From: JAOEGB01 sp041262585
Lineage (GTDB): Bacteria; Actinomycetota; Actinomycetes; Streptosporangiales; Streptosporangiaceae
Assembly (NCBI RefSeq): GCF_041262585.1
Contig: NZ_JBGCBZ010000019.1
Location: forward strand, 62,001 to 126,000
Direction: 5' to 3'
DNA length: 64,000 bases
Shown here: in pieces, positions 15,449 through 22,982 of the stretch
Numbering within the stretch: position 1 is the stretch's first letter
How the letters are laid out: each line of letters opens with the position of its first letter
Translations under genes and position numbers: made by a program
Notes under the pieces: model-generated
The model's database searches: none
The model's input: only the letters and a program-made list of their open reading frames with translations
Told to the model about the DNA's origin: nothing

Positions 15449-16894
15449 TTGCGCACGCACATCGACCTTCCGCTGGTCGTGGACCGGTCGGCGCCGGTGC
15501 CGCTGGCCGTACAGCTCGGGGACCAGCTCCGGGACGCCATGCGGAGCGGGGCGCTGAAGACCGGGGAGCGGCTGCCGTCCACCCGGGGGCTCGCGGGCGT
15601 GCTGGGCGTCAGCCGCACCGTCGTGACCGAGGCCTACCAGCAGCTCTACGCCGAGGGCTGGCTCGACGGGCGGCACGGGTCCGGCACCTACGTCGCGACG
15701 ACGGGCGACAGCATGATCACGCGCGATGGTTCCGCTGGTCAGGGGCGGGAGCCGGGAATCCGTGCCAGATCACGAACGGGAAATGCGCAGGTGGGAGCGG
15801 GCGCCCGGGAATCTGTGCATGATCACCCCCTATTCGGCCCGGGGGTGGTGGACCTGCGGCCGGGGCGGCCGTGGGTCTTCGGATACGACGCGGCGGCCTG
15901 GCGGCGGGCCTGGCGGAGCGCCGGGGAGCTTCCGCCGTCCGACTGGCCCGACCCCTACGGTCATCCCGAGCTGCGGGAGCTGCTGGCCGGGCATCTCCGG
16001 CGGGCGCGCGCCGTCCCCGCCGGGGCGCCGAACGTGATGGTCACCCGGGGGACCGGCCACGGGCTCGACCTCATCGCGGCCACCCTCATCAGGCCCGGCG
16101 ACAGAGTGGGAGTGGAGGAGCCGGGATACCGGAAGGCCCGGAACGTCCTGGCCGCACGGGGGGCCGAGATCGTCCCGTGTCCCGTGGACCGCCAGGGAGT
16201 CATGGTCGAGGGGCTTGCGGACGATCTGCGCGTCATCTACACGACTCCGGCCCATCAGTATCCCTGCGGGGGGCGGCTGCCGATCGCGCGCAGGGAGCGG
16301 CTCCTCGCGTGGGCCCGCCGCACCGGCGCGATCGTGATCGAGGACGACTACGACGCCGAGTTCCGCTACGACGTGGCGCCGCTGCCCGCGCTCTACGGCC
16401 TGGACCCCGGCCAGGTGGTGCTCCTCGGCACGCTGTCGAAGTCGCTCAGCCCGGACATCGGCCTCGGCTGGCTGGTGGCCTCCGAGGACCTGCTCGACGC
16501 GATCGCCCGGCGGCGGCACGATCTGTCCGACCGCACCTCCGGGCCGGTTCAGAAGGCGGTCGCCACCCTGCTGGAGCGCGGCGACCTCGACCGGCACCTG
16601 CGGAGGATGCGGCTGGAGTACGCCCGCCGCCGCGCCGCCATCGTGGACGCGCTCGGCCCCCTCGGCCCGCTCATCCGGGGGGACACCGCCGGGCTGCACG
16701 TCATGATCGAGCTTCCGGCGGAGGTCGTCCCCGGCCTGGTGAAGCGCGCCGAGGAGCGCGGCGTGCTGTTCGACACGACCGCGCGCCACCACCACGGCCC
16801 GCCCCGGGTGCACGGCATCGTGCTCGGGTACGGCTCGGCCTCGCTGGCCGACGTGAAACGCGGCTGCGCCGTGATCAGGGAGTTGCTGCCCTGA
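15449..16894 (+). CDS. MocR-family (GntR HTH plus aminotransferase) regulator, PdxR-like
   Basis: A fusion of a winged-helix GntR domain (LRDAMRSGALKTGERLPSTR through the recognition helix VSRTVVTEAYQQLYAEG) to a fold-type I aminotransferase domain with the PLP lysine in GTLSKSLSPDIGLGWL and the cofactor Asp in VIEDDYDAEFRYD. MocR proteins sense PLP or amine adducts and often control vitamin B6 or amine genes. The TTG start has GGGAG six bases upstream and leaves the operator outside the gene; ATG codons at 15416 and GTG-region starts at 15401 are alternatives. The interdomain linker is encoded by three copies of a 53-bp-period repeat, which is odd for a coding region. Confidence 0.9.
   Translation: MRTHIDLPLVVDRSAPVPLAVQLGDQLRDAMRSGALKTGERLPSTRGLAGVLGVSRTVVTEAYQQLYAEGWLDGRHGSGTYVATTGDSMITRDGSAGQGREPGIRARSRTGNAQVGAGARESVHDHPLFGPGVVDLRPGRPWVFGYDAAAWRRAWRSAGELPPSDWPDPYGHPELRELLAGHLRRARAVPAGAPNVMVTRGTGHGLDLIAATLIRPGDRVGVEEPGYRKARNVLAARGAEIVPCPVDRQGVMVEGLADDLRVIYTTPAHQYPCGGRLPIARRERLLAWARRTGAIVIEDDYDAEFRYDVAPLPALYGLDPGQVVLLGTLSKSLSPDIGLGWLVASEDLLDAIARRRHDLSDRTSGPVQKAVATLLERGDLDRHLRRMRLEYARRRAAIVDALGPLGPLIRGDTAGLHVMIELPAEVVPGLVKRAEERGVLFDTTARHHHGPPRVHGIVLGYGSASLADVKRGCAVIRELLP
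15711..15827. repeat. 53-bp-period repeat, three copies, inside the mocR linker
   Basis: Core copies GCATGATCAC at 15711, GCCAGATCAC at 15764 and GCATGATCAC at 15817 are exactly 53 bases apart. The last two are preceded by CGGGAATCYGT. The same core and period occur at 26.3 kb and 35.9 kb. Since 53 is not a multiple of three, each unit is read in a different frame here. Confidence 0.85.
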
Positions 16895-16937
16895 GGGACC
16901 TTCGGCGTGCGCATTCGTCCCTTACTTGACCGGTGCG

Positions 16938-17540
16938 CTAGATCACGCGCTCCAGGAGCCGGAAGTCCTCGCGCGGGCGGGGGAGCGCGAACTCCGGCGG
17001 CACGTCGCCGACGATTCGGGTGATGTCGATCGAGCCCGGATCGCCCTCGCACGCCCCCGGCACCTGGGAGTGGCCATAGTGCCCCCCGCGCGCCCACAGG
17101 CGGGCGCTCCGCTCGGCGGCGAGCGAGTGCGGGAACGGCAGGGGCGGCCCGGCCGGCCAGCGGCGCGGCACGTCCCACGAGTCGAGCCAGGCCAGGATCT
17201 CGTCGAGGCCGTCGAGCTTGGTGTCGGTGAACGGTTCGTGCGCCGAGCCGATGACCCGGATCTGCACGCAGGTCCGTCCGTTGCGGCCCCGCTCGGAGGG
17301 CAGGCCGCTCGCGGCCCGCATGGGCGGGAGCAGTTGGACGATCTCCCCGGCCACCGGGTTCCACACCAGGTGGGAGGGGCGTTTGAGCTGGATCAGCCGC
17401 TGGGCCACGGACCGCGCCGAGACCCCGTGGGGGTCAGCCGGCCAAATGAACCAGACAGCCCGCGGAGCTCCGCCGTACATCCGGCCGGAGTCCTCGGGGG
17501 AGGGAAGTCGACTGGCGCCGGGCAGCCATGCTTGGGCCAC
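16938..17540 (-). CDS. Hypothetical protein with amidase-like HSQVPG motif
   Basis: A 200-residue protein that I do not recognise with certainty. It contains RGGHYGHSQVPGACEGDPGS near residue 155, resembling the C-terminal metal-ligand and DPG region of peptidoglycan N-acetylmuramoyl-L-alanine amidases (Amidase_2), and a WNPVAGEIVQLLP strand. A signal peptide is not evident. It sits beside the polysaccharide deacetylase/glycosyltransferase operon on the same strand with a 75-base gap, which fits an envelope role. It could be a degenerate or catalytic amidase-fold protein; a structure prediction would settle this. Confidence 0.6.
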   Translation of the reverse strand: MAQAWLPGASRLPSPEDSGRMYGGAPRAVWFIWPADPHGVSARSVAQRLIQLKRPSHLVWNPVAGEIVQLLPPMRAASGLPSERGRNGRTCVQIRVIGSAHEPFTDTKLDGLDEILAWLDSWDVPRRWPAGPPLPFPHSLAAERSARLWARGGHYGHSQVPGACEGDPGSIDITRIVGDVPPEFALPRPREDFRLLERVI

Positions 17541-17615
17541 AATGCCCCCTCAAATCCTCGGTCGCGTGGTTTCTCCCCTTTCGCGCTTCCGCTGACACCT
17601 CGCGAAGCCTGATTG

Positions 17616-18416
17616 TTACTGGCCGGTGGCCATCCGGCCGAGGCCTCGCCGGGTGCGGCGGACGACGGCGTAACCGCTGGTGAGGATGCGTTCCTTGAGA
17701 TAGACGAGAGGGACGCCACGCCCCTCCACGGCCAGCCGGAAGCGGGCCATCGTGGTGCTCCGCCCGACCGTCAGCCGGGGGATGGCGAGCAGGTCGTGGC
17801 GGTCGGCCGCGATCGCGTTGCTCACGGCGCACGCCGCCCAGTAGCCCGCCTTCCGCACCTCGCGGCGCACCCTCGCGCTGGAGTAGCCGTACGGGTAGGC
17901 CATGGTCGTCACCGGGCGGCCGATCCGGTCCTCCAGCAGCGCCTTGTTACGCCGCAGCTCCTGGCGGAGCTCGTGGTCGCGGAGCTGGTCGAGCTGGGGA
18001 TGGCTGTGGCTGTGCCCGGCGATCTCCACGCCGTGCTCGGCGGCCTCGCGGGCCTGGCTCCACGACAGCATGCGGTCGAGCGGCCGGCCCGCTGCCTCGG
18101 TCCCGGCGTCGTGGACCCATCCGCTGGTCAGGAACACCGTGGAGGGGATGCCGAGGCGGTCGAGGACGGGCAGGGCTTGCGCGTGGAAGTCGGCGTAGCC
18201 GTCGTCGAAGGTGACCACCACCGGCCGGGCCGGCACCTCCCGCCCGGGGCGGTTGAGGGAGGCCACCAGCTCACTGACCGTCAGGGGCGTGAACCCGGCG
18301 TCCTTCAGGTAGCCCATCTGCTCGGCGAAGTCCCCCGGCCGTACGGCATGCGGTCGGGTGTCCCCGTTCGGGCGGTCCGTCACCGAGTGGTACATCAGGA
18401 TGGGCACCCGGGTCAT
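17616..18416 (-). CDS. Polysaccharide deacetylase (NodB homology, CE4)
   Basis: A 266-residue CE4-type deacetylase. Motif 1 TFDDGYADF supplies the catalytic base and metal Asp; motif 2 is HSHSHPQL with the two metal histidines; YPYGYSSARV is motif 3. The start MTRVPILMYHSV is typical. It lacks an evident signal peptide, so it may act on a cytoplasmic-face, lipid-linked sugar. Its ATG overlaps the stop of the GT2 gene by four bases (ATGA), showing translational coupling with the two glycosyltransferases. Confidence 0.93.
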   Translation of the reverse strand: MTRVPILMYHSVTDRPNGDTRPHAVRPGDFAEQMGYLKDAGFTPLTVSELVASLNRPGREVPARPVVVTFDDGYADFHAQALPVLDRLGIPSTVFLTSGWVHDAGTEAAGRPLDRMLSWSQAREAAEHGVEIAGHSHSHPQLDQLRDHELRQELRRNKALLEDRIGRPVTTMAYPYGYSSARVRREVRKAGYWAACAVSNAIAADRHDLLAIPRLTVGRSTTMARFRLAVEGRGVPLVYLKERILTSGYAVVRRTRRGLGRMATGQ

Positions 18417-19369
18417 GAACGGACCTTCAGCCGCACGGTGCCCACCACGTAGCCCCAGGTCGTCCAGGCGAGGCCGATGACGATCGCCGCCGCGCGGCCC
18501 AGCCCCGCGAGGTCACCGCGTACGGCGTGGCCGAGCCCGCGGAGCACGCCCATGGGCAGCGTCTTGAACGTGTAGTCGCGCTCGCTGGAGAGCCCGTCGC
18601 CCGCGCCGACGCTGTGCGTGACCAGCGCCTTGGACAGCCCCTCGGCGTAGCACCTCGACCGGAAGTAGGCGAGCGTGGCACGCGCCTCCGGCACCTTGTG
18701 GCCGATGGCCGCGCCCGGCTCGAACAGCATCACCGAGCCGGGGCGCCGCTGCGACAGCCGGATGCAGAACTCGGTCTCCTCGCAGCCCAGGGGGAGGCTC
18801 CTGCGCCCCTGCACGTTGCGCCCGATCCCGGTGTGGAAGCCGCCGACCTCGCCGACGACCTCCCTGCGGAAGGCCGCGTTGCCGCCCATCACGTTGCGGA
18901 TCCGGGCGCGCCGGTCGGGCATTCCCCGGTAGGTGCAGCCCACCGTCCAGTCGAACTCCTCGGGGAACCAGCGCGGGCGGCGGCCCGTCACCCACAGCGG
19001 CCTGGTGAGGCCGCCCACGCCGACCACGGCCGGATCGGCGAAGTCCGGCTCGAAGGCGGCCAGCCAGCCCGGGTCGGCCACGGCGTCGTCGTCGAGGAAG
19101 GCCACCACGTCGCCGGTCGCCGCCTCGACCCCCGTGTTCTTGCCGCCCGACAGCCCCCGCTCGTGGGCGTTCTCGACCACGATGGCGTCGGGATGCTCCC
19201 GCTTCAGCTTGAGGTGCAGGTCGGGATTGTGGTCCACCACGATGATCAGCTCATGCGGCTGCCGCCGCTGTCCGCGCACCGAGTCCACGGCCGCCCTGAT
19301 GTCGTCCCAGCGATCCTCGGTGTAGACGCAGATGACGACGGACGTCCTCAGAGTCGTCGGCAGGGTCAT
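18413..19369 (-). CDS. Family 2 glycosyltransferase
   Basis: A 318-residue GT-A fold enzyme. SVVICVYTEDRWDDI-type start strand, the NAHERGLSGGKNTGVE nucleotide-sugar loop, the DxD motif FLDDDA, and a later GCEETEFCIRL (ED-x-ELxxR variant) are present. A C-terminal hydrophobic stretch suggests membrane association. It overlaps both neighbours by four bases and is the middle gene of the deacetylase-GT2-GT2 operon, so it probably adds a residue to the same surface glycan or glycolipid. Donor sugar is unknown. Confidence 0.92.
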   Translation of the reverse strand: MTLPTTLRTSVVICVYTEDRWDDIRAAVDSVRGQRRQPHELIIVVDHNPDLHLKLKREHPDAIVVENAHERGLSGGKNTGVEAATGDVVAFLDDDAVADPGWLAAFEPDFADPAVVGVGGLTRPLWVTGRRPRWFPEEFDWTVGCTYRGMPDRRARIRNVMGGNAAFRREVVGEVGGFHTGIGRNVQGRRSLPLGCEETEFCIRLSQRRPGSVMLFEPGAAIGHKVPEARATLAYFRSRCYAEGLSKALVTHSVGAGDGLSSERDYTFKTLPMGVLRGLGHAVRGDLAGLGRAAAIVIGLAWTTWGYVVGTVRLKVRS

Positions 19370-20196
19370 GCCGCGCCCTGGTCGGCCGCCGCGGCGGGCG
19401 TGGGAGCCGGCTCCAGCCGGGCCGAGCGCCGCCGCTCCTTCACGATCGTCCGCAGGACCCGCAGCCCGTCCCGGACGGCCCGCAGGTTGCTCTCCCCGTG
19501 GATCCGGCAGCGCTCATGGCTCGGCACCTCGTGGATGCGCAGCCCCGCCTGGGCCGCGCGGATGTTCATCAGCGTCTCCACCTCGAATCCCTCGCAGTCG
19601 AGGTCGAGCACGGGGAGGTGGCGGGCCCAGAAGGCGTTGTAGCCGTAGCACAGGTCGGTGTAGCGGGTGCCGTAGATCCAGTTCACGAGCGTGCGGAGCA
19701 CGGTGTTGCCCAGCCTGCGGCTGAAGGTGAGGTCGTCGCTGCCGCCTCCCGGGATGTACCGGGACCCCTTCGCGAAGTCGGCGCCGCTCACCAGCGTGCT
19801 GACGAACTGGATGATCTCGCGGCCGTCGGTGGAGCCGTCGGCGTCGATCATGACGATGATCTCACCGGTGCACGCGGCGAACCCCGCGGCCAGAGCGTCT
19901 CCCTTGCCCCGGCCGCGCTGGTGCACCACCCGGAGGGTCGGGCGCAGCCTGCGCGCGACCGCGACCGTCTCATCGGTGGAATGGCCGTCCACCAGCACCA
20001 CCTCGTGGACCCACTGCGGCAGCGTGGCGAACACGTGAGGCAGGTTCTCCGCCTCGTTCATGGCCGGGATGACGACGCTCACGGTGGGGGCGACGGCGAG
20101 ATGGGGACCAAGCGCTGTGTAGCGGTCCGCAGTCGGCAGCGACCGCAGGGTGGCGAACTGAGACTTGACGCTCTGCTCGGTGATCTCGGGACTCAT
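19366..20196 (-). CDS. Family 2 glycosyltransferase, dolichol-phosphate-mannose-synthase-like
   Basis: A 276-residue GT2 enzyme with VSVVIPAMNEAENLP, the VVLVDGHSTDETV motif, MIDADGSTDGREI as the DxD region and KGSRYIPGGGSDD, all matching DPM/polyprenyl-phosphate glycosyltransferases. It probably makes a lipid-phosphate sugar donor for the surface polymer built by the coupled enzymes downstream. It is the first gene of the operon; upstream there are 247 bases without a gene. Confidence 0.92.
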   Translation of the reverse strand: MSPEITEQSVKSQFATLRSLPTADRYTALGPHLAVAPTVSVVIPAMNEAENLPHVFATLPQWVHEVVLVDGHSTDETVAVARRLRPTLRVVHQRGRGKGDALAAGFAACTGEIIVMIDADGSTDGREIIQFVSTLVSGADFAKGSRYIPGGGSDDLTFSRRLGNTVLRTLVNWIYGTRYTDLCYGYNAFWARHLPVLDLDCEGFEVETLMNIRAAQAGLRIHEVPSHERCRIHGESNLRAVRDGLRVLRTIVKERRRSARLEPAPTPAAAADQGAA

Positions 20197-20443
20197 GGTG
20201 ACTGAAATGTCCTTCCGGGCGGTCTGTCATGAGCGGAGACTGCCAACGGACCGGCGCGACTGGATGGAGAGGCGGTCCATCCCGGTCTTGGGGCAGGAAC
20301 TCGGGGGTGGGGTGGAGGGAGACGGGAACGCGAGCCCGGTCAGTGCCCGTGGAGGGGGTTCACGGATGACTCCGGCCGGGGTGCGGTACGCCGCCGGACG
20401 AGCTTCAGGGTTTCGAGCCCCCCGGCGCGGATCGTCGTGGTGA
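20197..20443. other. Intergenic region, no gene seen
   Basis: The spacer between the glycosyltransferase operon and the small membrane protein gene holds no convincing reading frame or hairpin. It must contain the operon promoter, but I cannot place a clear -35/-10 pair. Confidence 0.4.
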
Positions 20444-20809
20444 TCACCTGGAGCCTGCCCCCTGTTCCACTGGTGCCTGTCTCCGGTAGAGCAACCGGAT
20501 GACGAGCAGGAAGAAGCCGAGCACTCCGATGGTGGCCACCCCGGCGCGGGGAGACCAGGCGTCGAAGAGAAGCATGGCTTCGGCGAGTAGGACGTTGATT
20601 GTCAGACTTGCCGCTGCGCCCACCGTAAACATGGCGAGTGGGTCACGATCACGCAACAGTCCCGCGACCGCGGCACCGGGAACGACCAGGAGAAAGAGCG
20701 GCGTGAGGAAGACGCGGGCCGGGGTCTGGACGTCCGCCAGCGCGAGCACCGCGCCGGCTGCGCACGCCACGGCGAGCACGACCTTCACGACGGTGCCGTT
20801 CCTGCCCAT
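20444..20809 (-). CDS. Small polytopic membrane protein
   Basis: A 121-residue protein with four predicted membrane helices (about residues 6-25, 32-52, 58-80 and 88-107) and a charged C-terminus (YRRQAPVEQGAGSR). The second ATG of the open frame was chosen because AGGAAG lies seven bases upstream and the 31 residues before it are not membrane-protein-like. No family is recognised. It stands upstream of and on the same strand as the surface-glycan operon, separated by 247 bases, so a link is possible but unproven. Confidence 0.65.
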   Translation of the reverse strand: MGRNGTVVKVVLAVACAAGAVLALADVQTPARVFLTPLFLLVVPGAAVAGLLRDRDPLAMFTVGAAASLTINVLLAEAMLLFDAWSPRAGVATIGVLGFFLLVIRLLYRRQAPVEQGAGSR

Positions 20810-21103
20810 GCTTCCTGACTCCTGGCTGGTAGAGGCCCTGGGGCCACTGTGACCTCGGATGGCGGCCCGTTCATGGGACCAACCGGCGTCACCGGACGTC
20901 AATGGCGACGCCTCAGGTGAGTCACGGGTTTACCGGATCACTGGGGAGAGCCGTGATGTTATCCGACATGTTGTAGGACGCTCACGCTCGGGCACAGGTT
21001 AGGCCGGACAGTAAGGTGATCAGTCAAGGGCTAAATAGGTCACTCAGGCGTCAATTAGGAGAAAAGCCAAATTTCGGGCCGCGATTTACCGGCCGGATTG
21101 CGG

Positions 21104-22804
21104 TCAGGGCGTGGCCGGGGCCGATGAGGCCAGCGACGAGGGCGAGGCCGACGGGTCGTCCGCGGGCGGGGTGGTCGGGGGATCCGACGGTGTGTCCGTG
21201 CCTCCGTCCCCGCCCTCTCCGTCGTCCTGCCCGTCCCAGGAGACCCGGCAGGACGGGTTGCCCGCGGCCGACCGGAAGGTGATCAGGCCGCGGCCCGGCG
21301 AACCGGGGTCCTCGACGGCGAGCATGATCCGGCCGTTCGCCCCCGCCCTGAGCCTGCCCCGGCTCGGCGCGACGATCACCCCTTCCGAGGTGGTCGCCGT
21401 CCACTCCACGTCGGCGTTGCGGGCGGACAGGGTGATCACGCCTCCGGCGGCCGGGCCGAGACTCCCGGGGCAGCTCGCCGACAGCGCCGCCACGCCGCCG
21501 GGCCTCGCATGCGGGGTCCGGAGGGGTCGCCGGACCGGCCGGGTGGTGGCGGTCGGCCCAGTCGTCGGCCCAGTCGTCGGCGCGGTCGTCGGCGCGGTCG
21601 TCGGCGTGGCCTGCTCGCTGGGGTCCGCCGGGTCCGCCGATTCGCTTGGGCCGGCGGCTTCGGCCGGGTCGGCCGGGTCGGTCGTGTCGCCCTCCGACGG
21701 GCCGGGCATCAGCGTGCCGGGCGGGGCCGGTGCGGGGTCCATCGCCTCCAGGTGGCTGGCGGGCGCCTGCCCGGAGACCAGCGCCACCGCGCCTGCCGTA
21801 CCGAACACGCAGGCCGCCGCCAGCAGGATCGGCGTCACGCGCCGTGCCCGCCCGTCTGCCCGCCCGTCTGCCCGCCCGTCCGCTCGCCGGTCATGGGAAC
21901 CGCGCCGCCCACGGGTCCGTTCCCTGTCCCGGCGGGACCGCCTCTCGGTCACCACCGGAAAGCCCTGCCGATCGAGGTGGCTCCCCTGCTCGGTGATGGC
22001 CGTCCTGGTCGTGTCGCGCTCGGGGTTGACGCAGGTGTCGATGACCCGGCGGCGCAGCGACAGGGGAGGGAACGCGATGGGGAGCATGTCGAGCAGCCGG
22101 CCCGCGGAGACGTGCCGGTGACGGCCCTCCGTGCAGACCTTGCAGCCGCTGATGTGCCGGCTCAGCCGCTTGCGGAGCATCGGGCTGAGCGGGCCGTCCT
22201 GCCACGACGCGCCGACGCCGATGTCCACCAGGGCGGACAGGTCCGGGCAGTGGGCGCGCCCCGTCCGGGCCAGGATGATGGCCGCCGCGGAGTTCTCCAG
22301 CTGGTCGCGGGCCCGTGCCAGGCGGGCGGACGCCTGCCGCGAGGTGAGGCCGAGCACCGTCCCCACCTCGGCGGGGGTGAGCTCGTGCCTGGCGGACAGC
22401 TCCAGCACCTCGCGCTCGTGCCGGCCCAGCTCGGAGAGCGCCTCGGACACCAGCGCGCTGAGCTCCGGGTCCGCCGAGTCCTCCAGCACGGCCGTCGGCC
22501 CGGTGCCGCCGGTGGGCGTCCGGCCGCCCGAGCGCGCCGCGCACTGGAACCGGGTCAGCGCGTACAGCCAGGCCCGCAGCCGCACCGGCTCCTTCAGCCG
22601 GTGCGCGGACCCGTGGGCCGTCACCAGCGCGTCGTGTACGGCTTCCGCGGCGAGCTCCTGGTGGTGGAGCAGCGAGTGGGCGTAGTCACTGAGCCGGTCG
22701 GCGTACGCGTCATAGAGACTGGCGGGCGCGTGCGTGTCCGCGCGCCGAAGCGCCTCCAGCAGTTGATGATCGTCGGCACGACCGACGTCCGGCCATCCGG
22801 GCAA
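21104..22804 (-). CDS. ECF sigma factor fused to zinc-finger anti-sigma-like and membrane/extracellular domains
   Basis: A 566-residue multidomain protein. Region 2-like sequence lies in residues 12-95 (SLYDAYADRLSDYAHSLL, VRLRAWLYALTRFQC), region 4-like at 115-175 (LGRHEREVLELSARHELTPA, then a recognition helix in TSRQASARLARAR). A zinc-binding H-x3-C-x2-C motif (HISGCKVC) of anti-sigma type follows, then basic RADGRADG repeats, one membrane helix (about 325-345), a Thr/Pro linker and a roughly 130-residue extracellular domain with two cysteines. Sigma and anti-sigma activities are normally separate genes; here they would be released by proteolysis. No separate anti-sigma gene is adjacent. 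Confidence 0.88.
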   Translation of the reverse strand: MPGWPDVGRADDHQLLEALRRADTHAPASLYDAYADRLSDYAHSLLHHQELAAEAVHDALVTAHGSAHRLKEPVRLRAWLYALTRFQCAARSGGRTPTGGTGPTAVLEDSADPELSALVSEALSELGRHEREVLELSARHELTPAEVGTVLGLTSRQASARLARARDQLENSAAAIILARTGRAHCPDLSALVDIGVGASWQDGPLSPMLRKRLSRHISGCKVCTEGRHRHVSAGRLLDMLPIAFPPLSLRRRVIDTCVNPERDTTRTAITEQGSHLDRQGFPVVTERRSRRDRERTRGRRGSHDRRADGRADGRADGRARRVTPILLAAACVFGTAGAVALVSGQAPASHLEAMDPAPAPPGTLMPGPSEGDTTDPADPAEAAGPSESADPADPSEQATPTTAPTTAPTTGPTTGPTATTRPVRRPLRTPHARPGGVAALSASCPGSLGPAAGGVITLSARNADVEWTATTSEGVIVAPSRGRLRAGANGRIMLAVEDPGSPGRGLITFRSAAGNPSCRVSWDGQDDGEGGDGGTDTPSDPPTTPPADDPSASPSSLASSAPATP

Positions 22805-22942
22805 CGAACATTCCTCCCCGTTCGACGGAACCAGATCTCGCCAGTCCCCACACGAGAAGGACGCCGCCTCCGCGGGCCTCGTTTACCCCTTCGCCGACCA
22901 TGCTCAACCGGCATGACCTGCGAAAACTGATGCGCGAGCCGA

Positions 22943-22976
22943 CCTCTGGGACCTCTGTGAAAGGGGGTCCCAGAGG
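22943..22976 (-). terminator. Terminator hairpin after the vWA gene
   Basis: A perfect 11-bp inverted repeat CCTCTGGGACC/GGTCCCAGAGG with a 12-base loop ends seven bases beyond the minus-strand stop codon. No T-run follows. Confidence 0.65.
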
Positions 22977-22982
22977 GACCGG

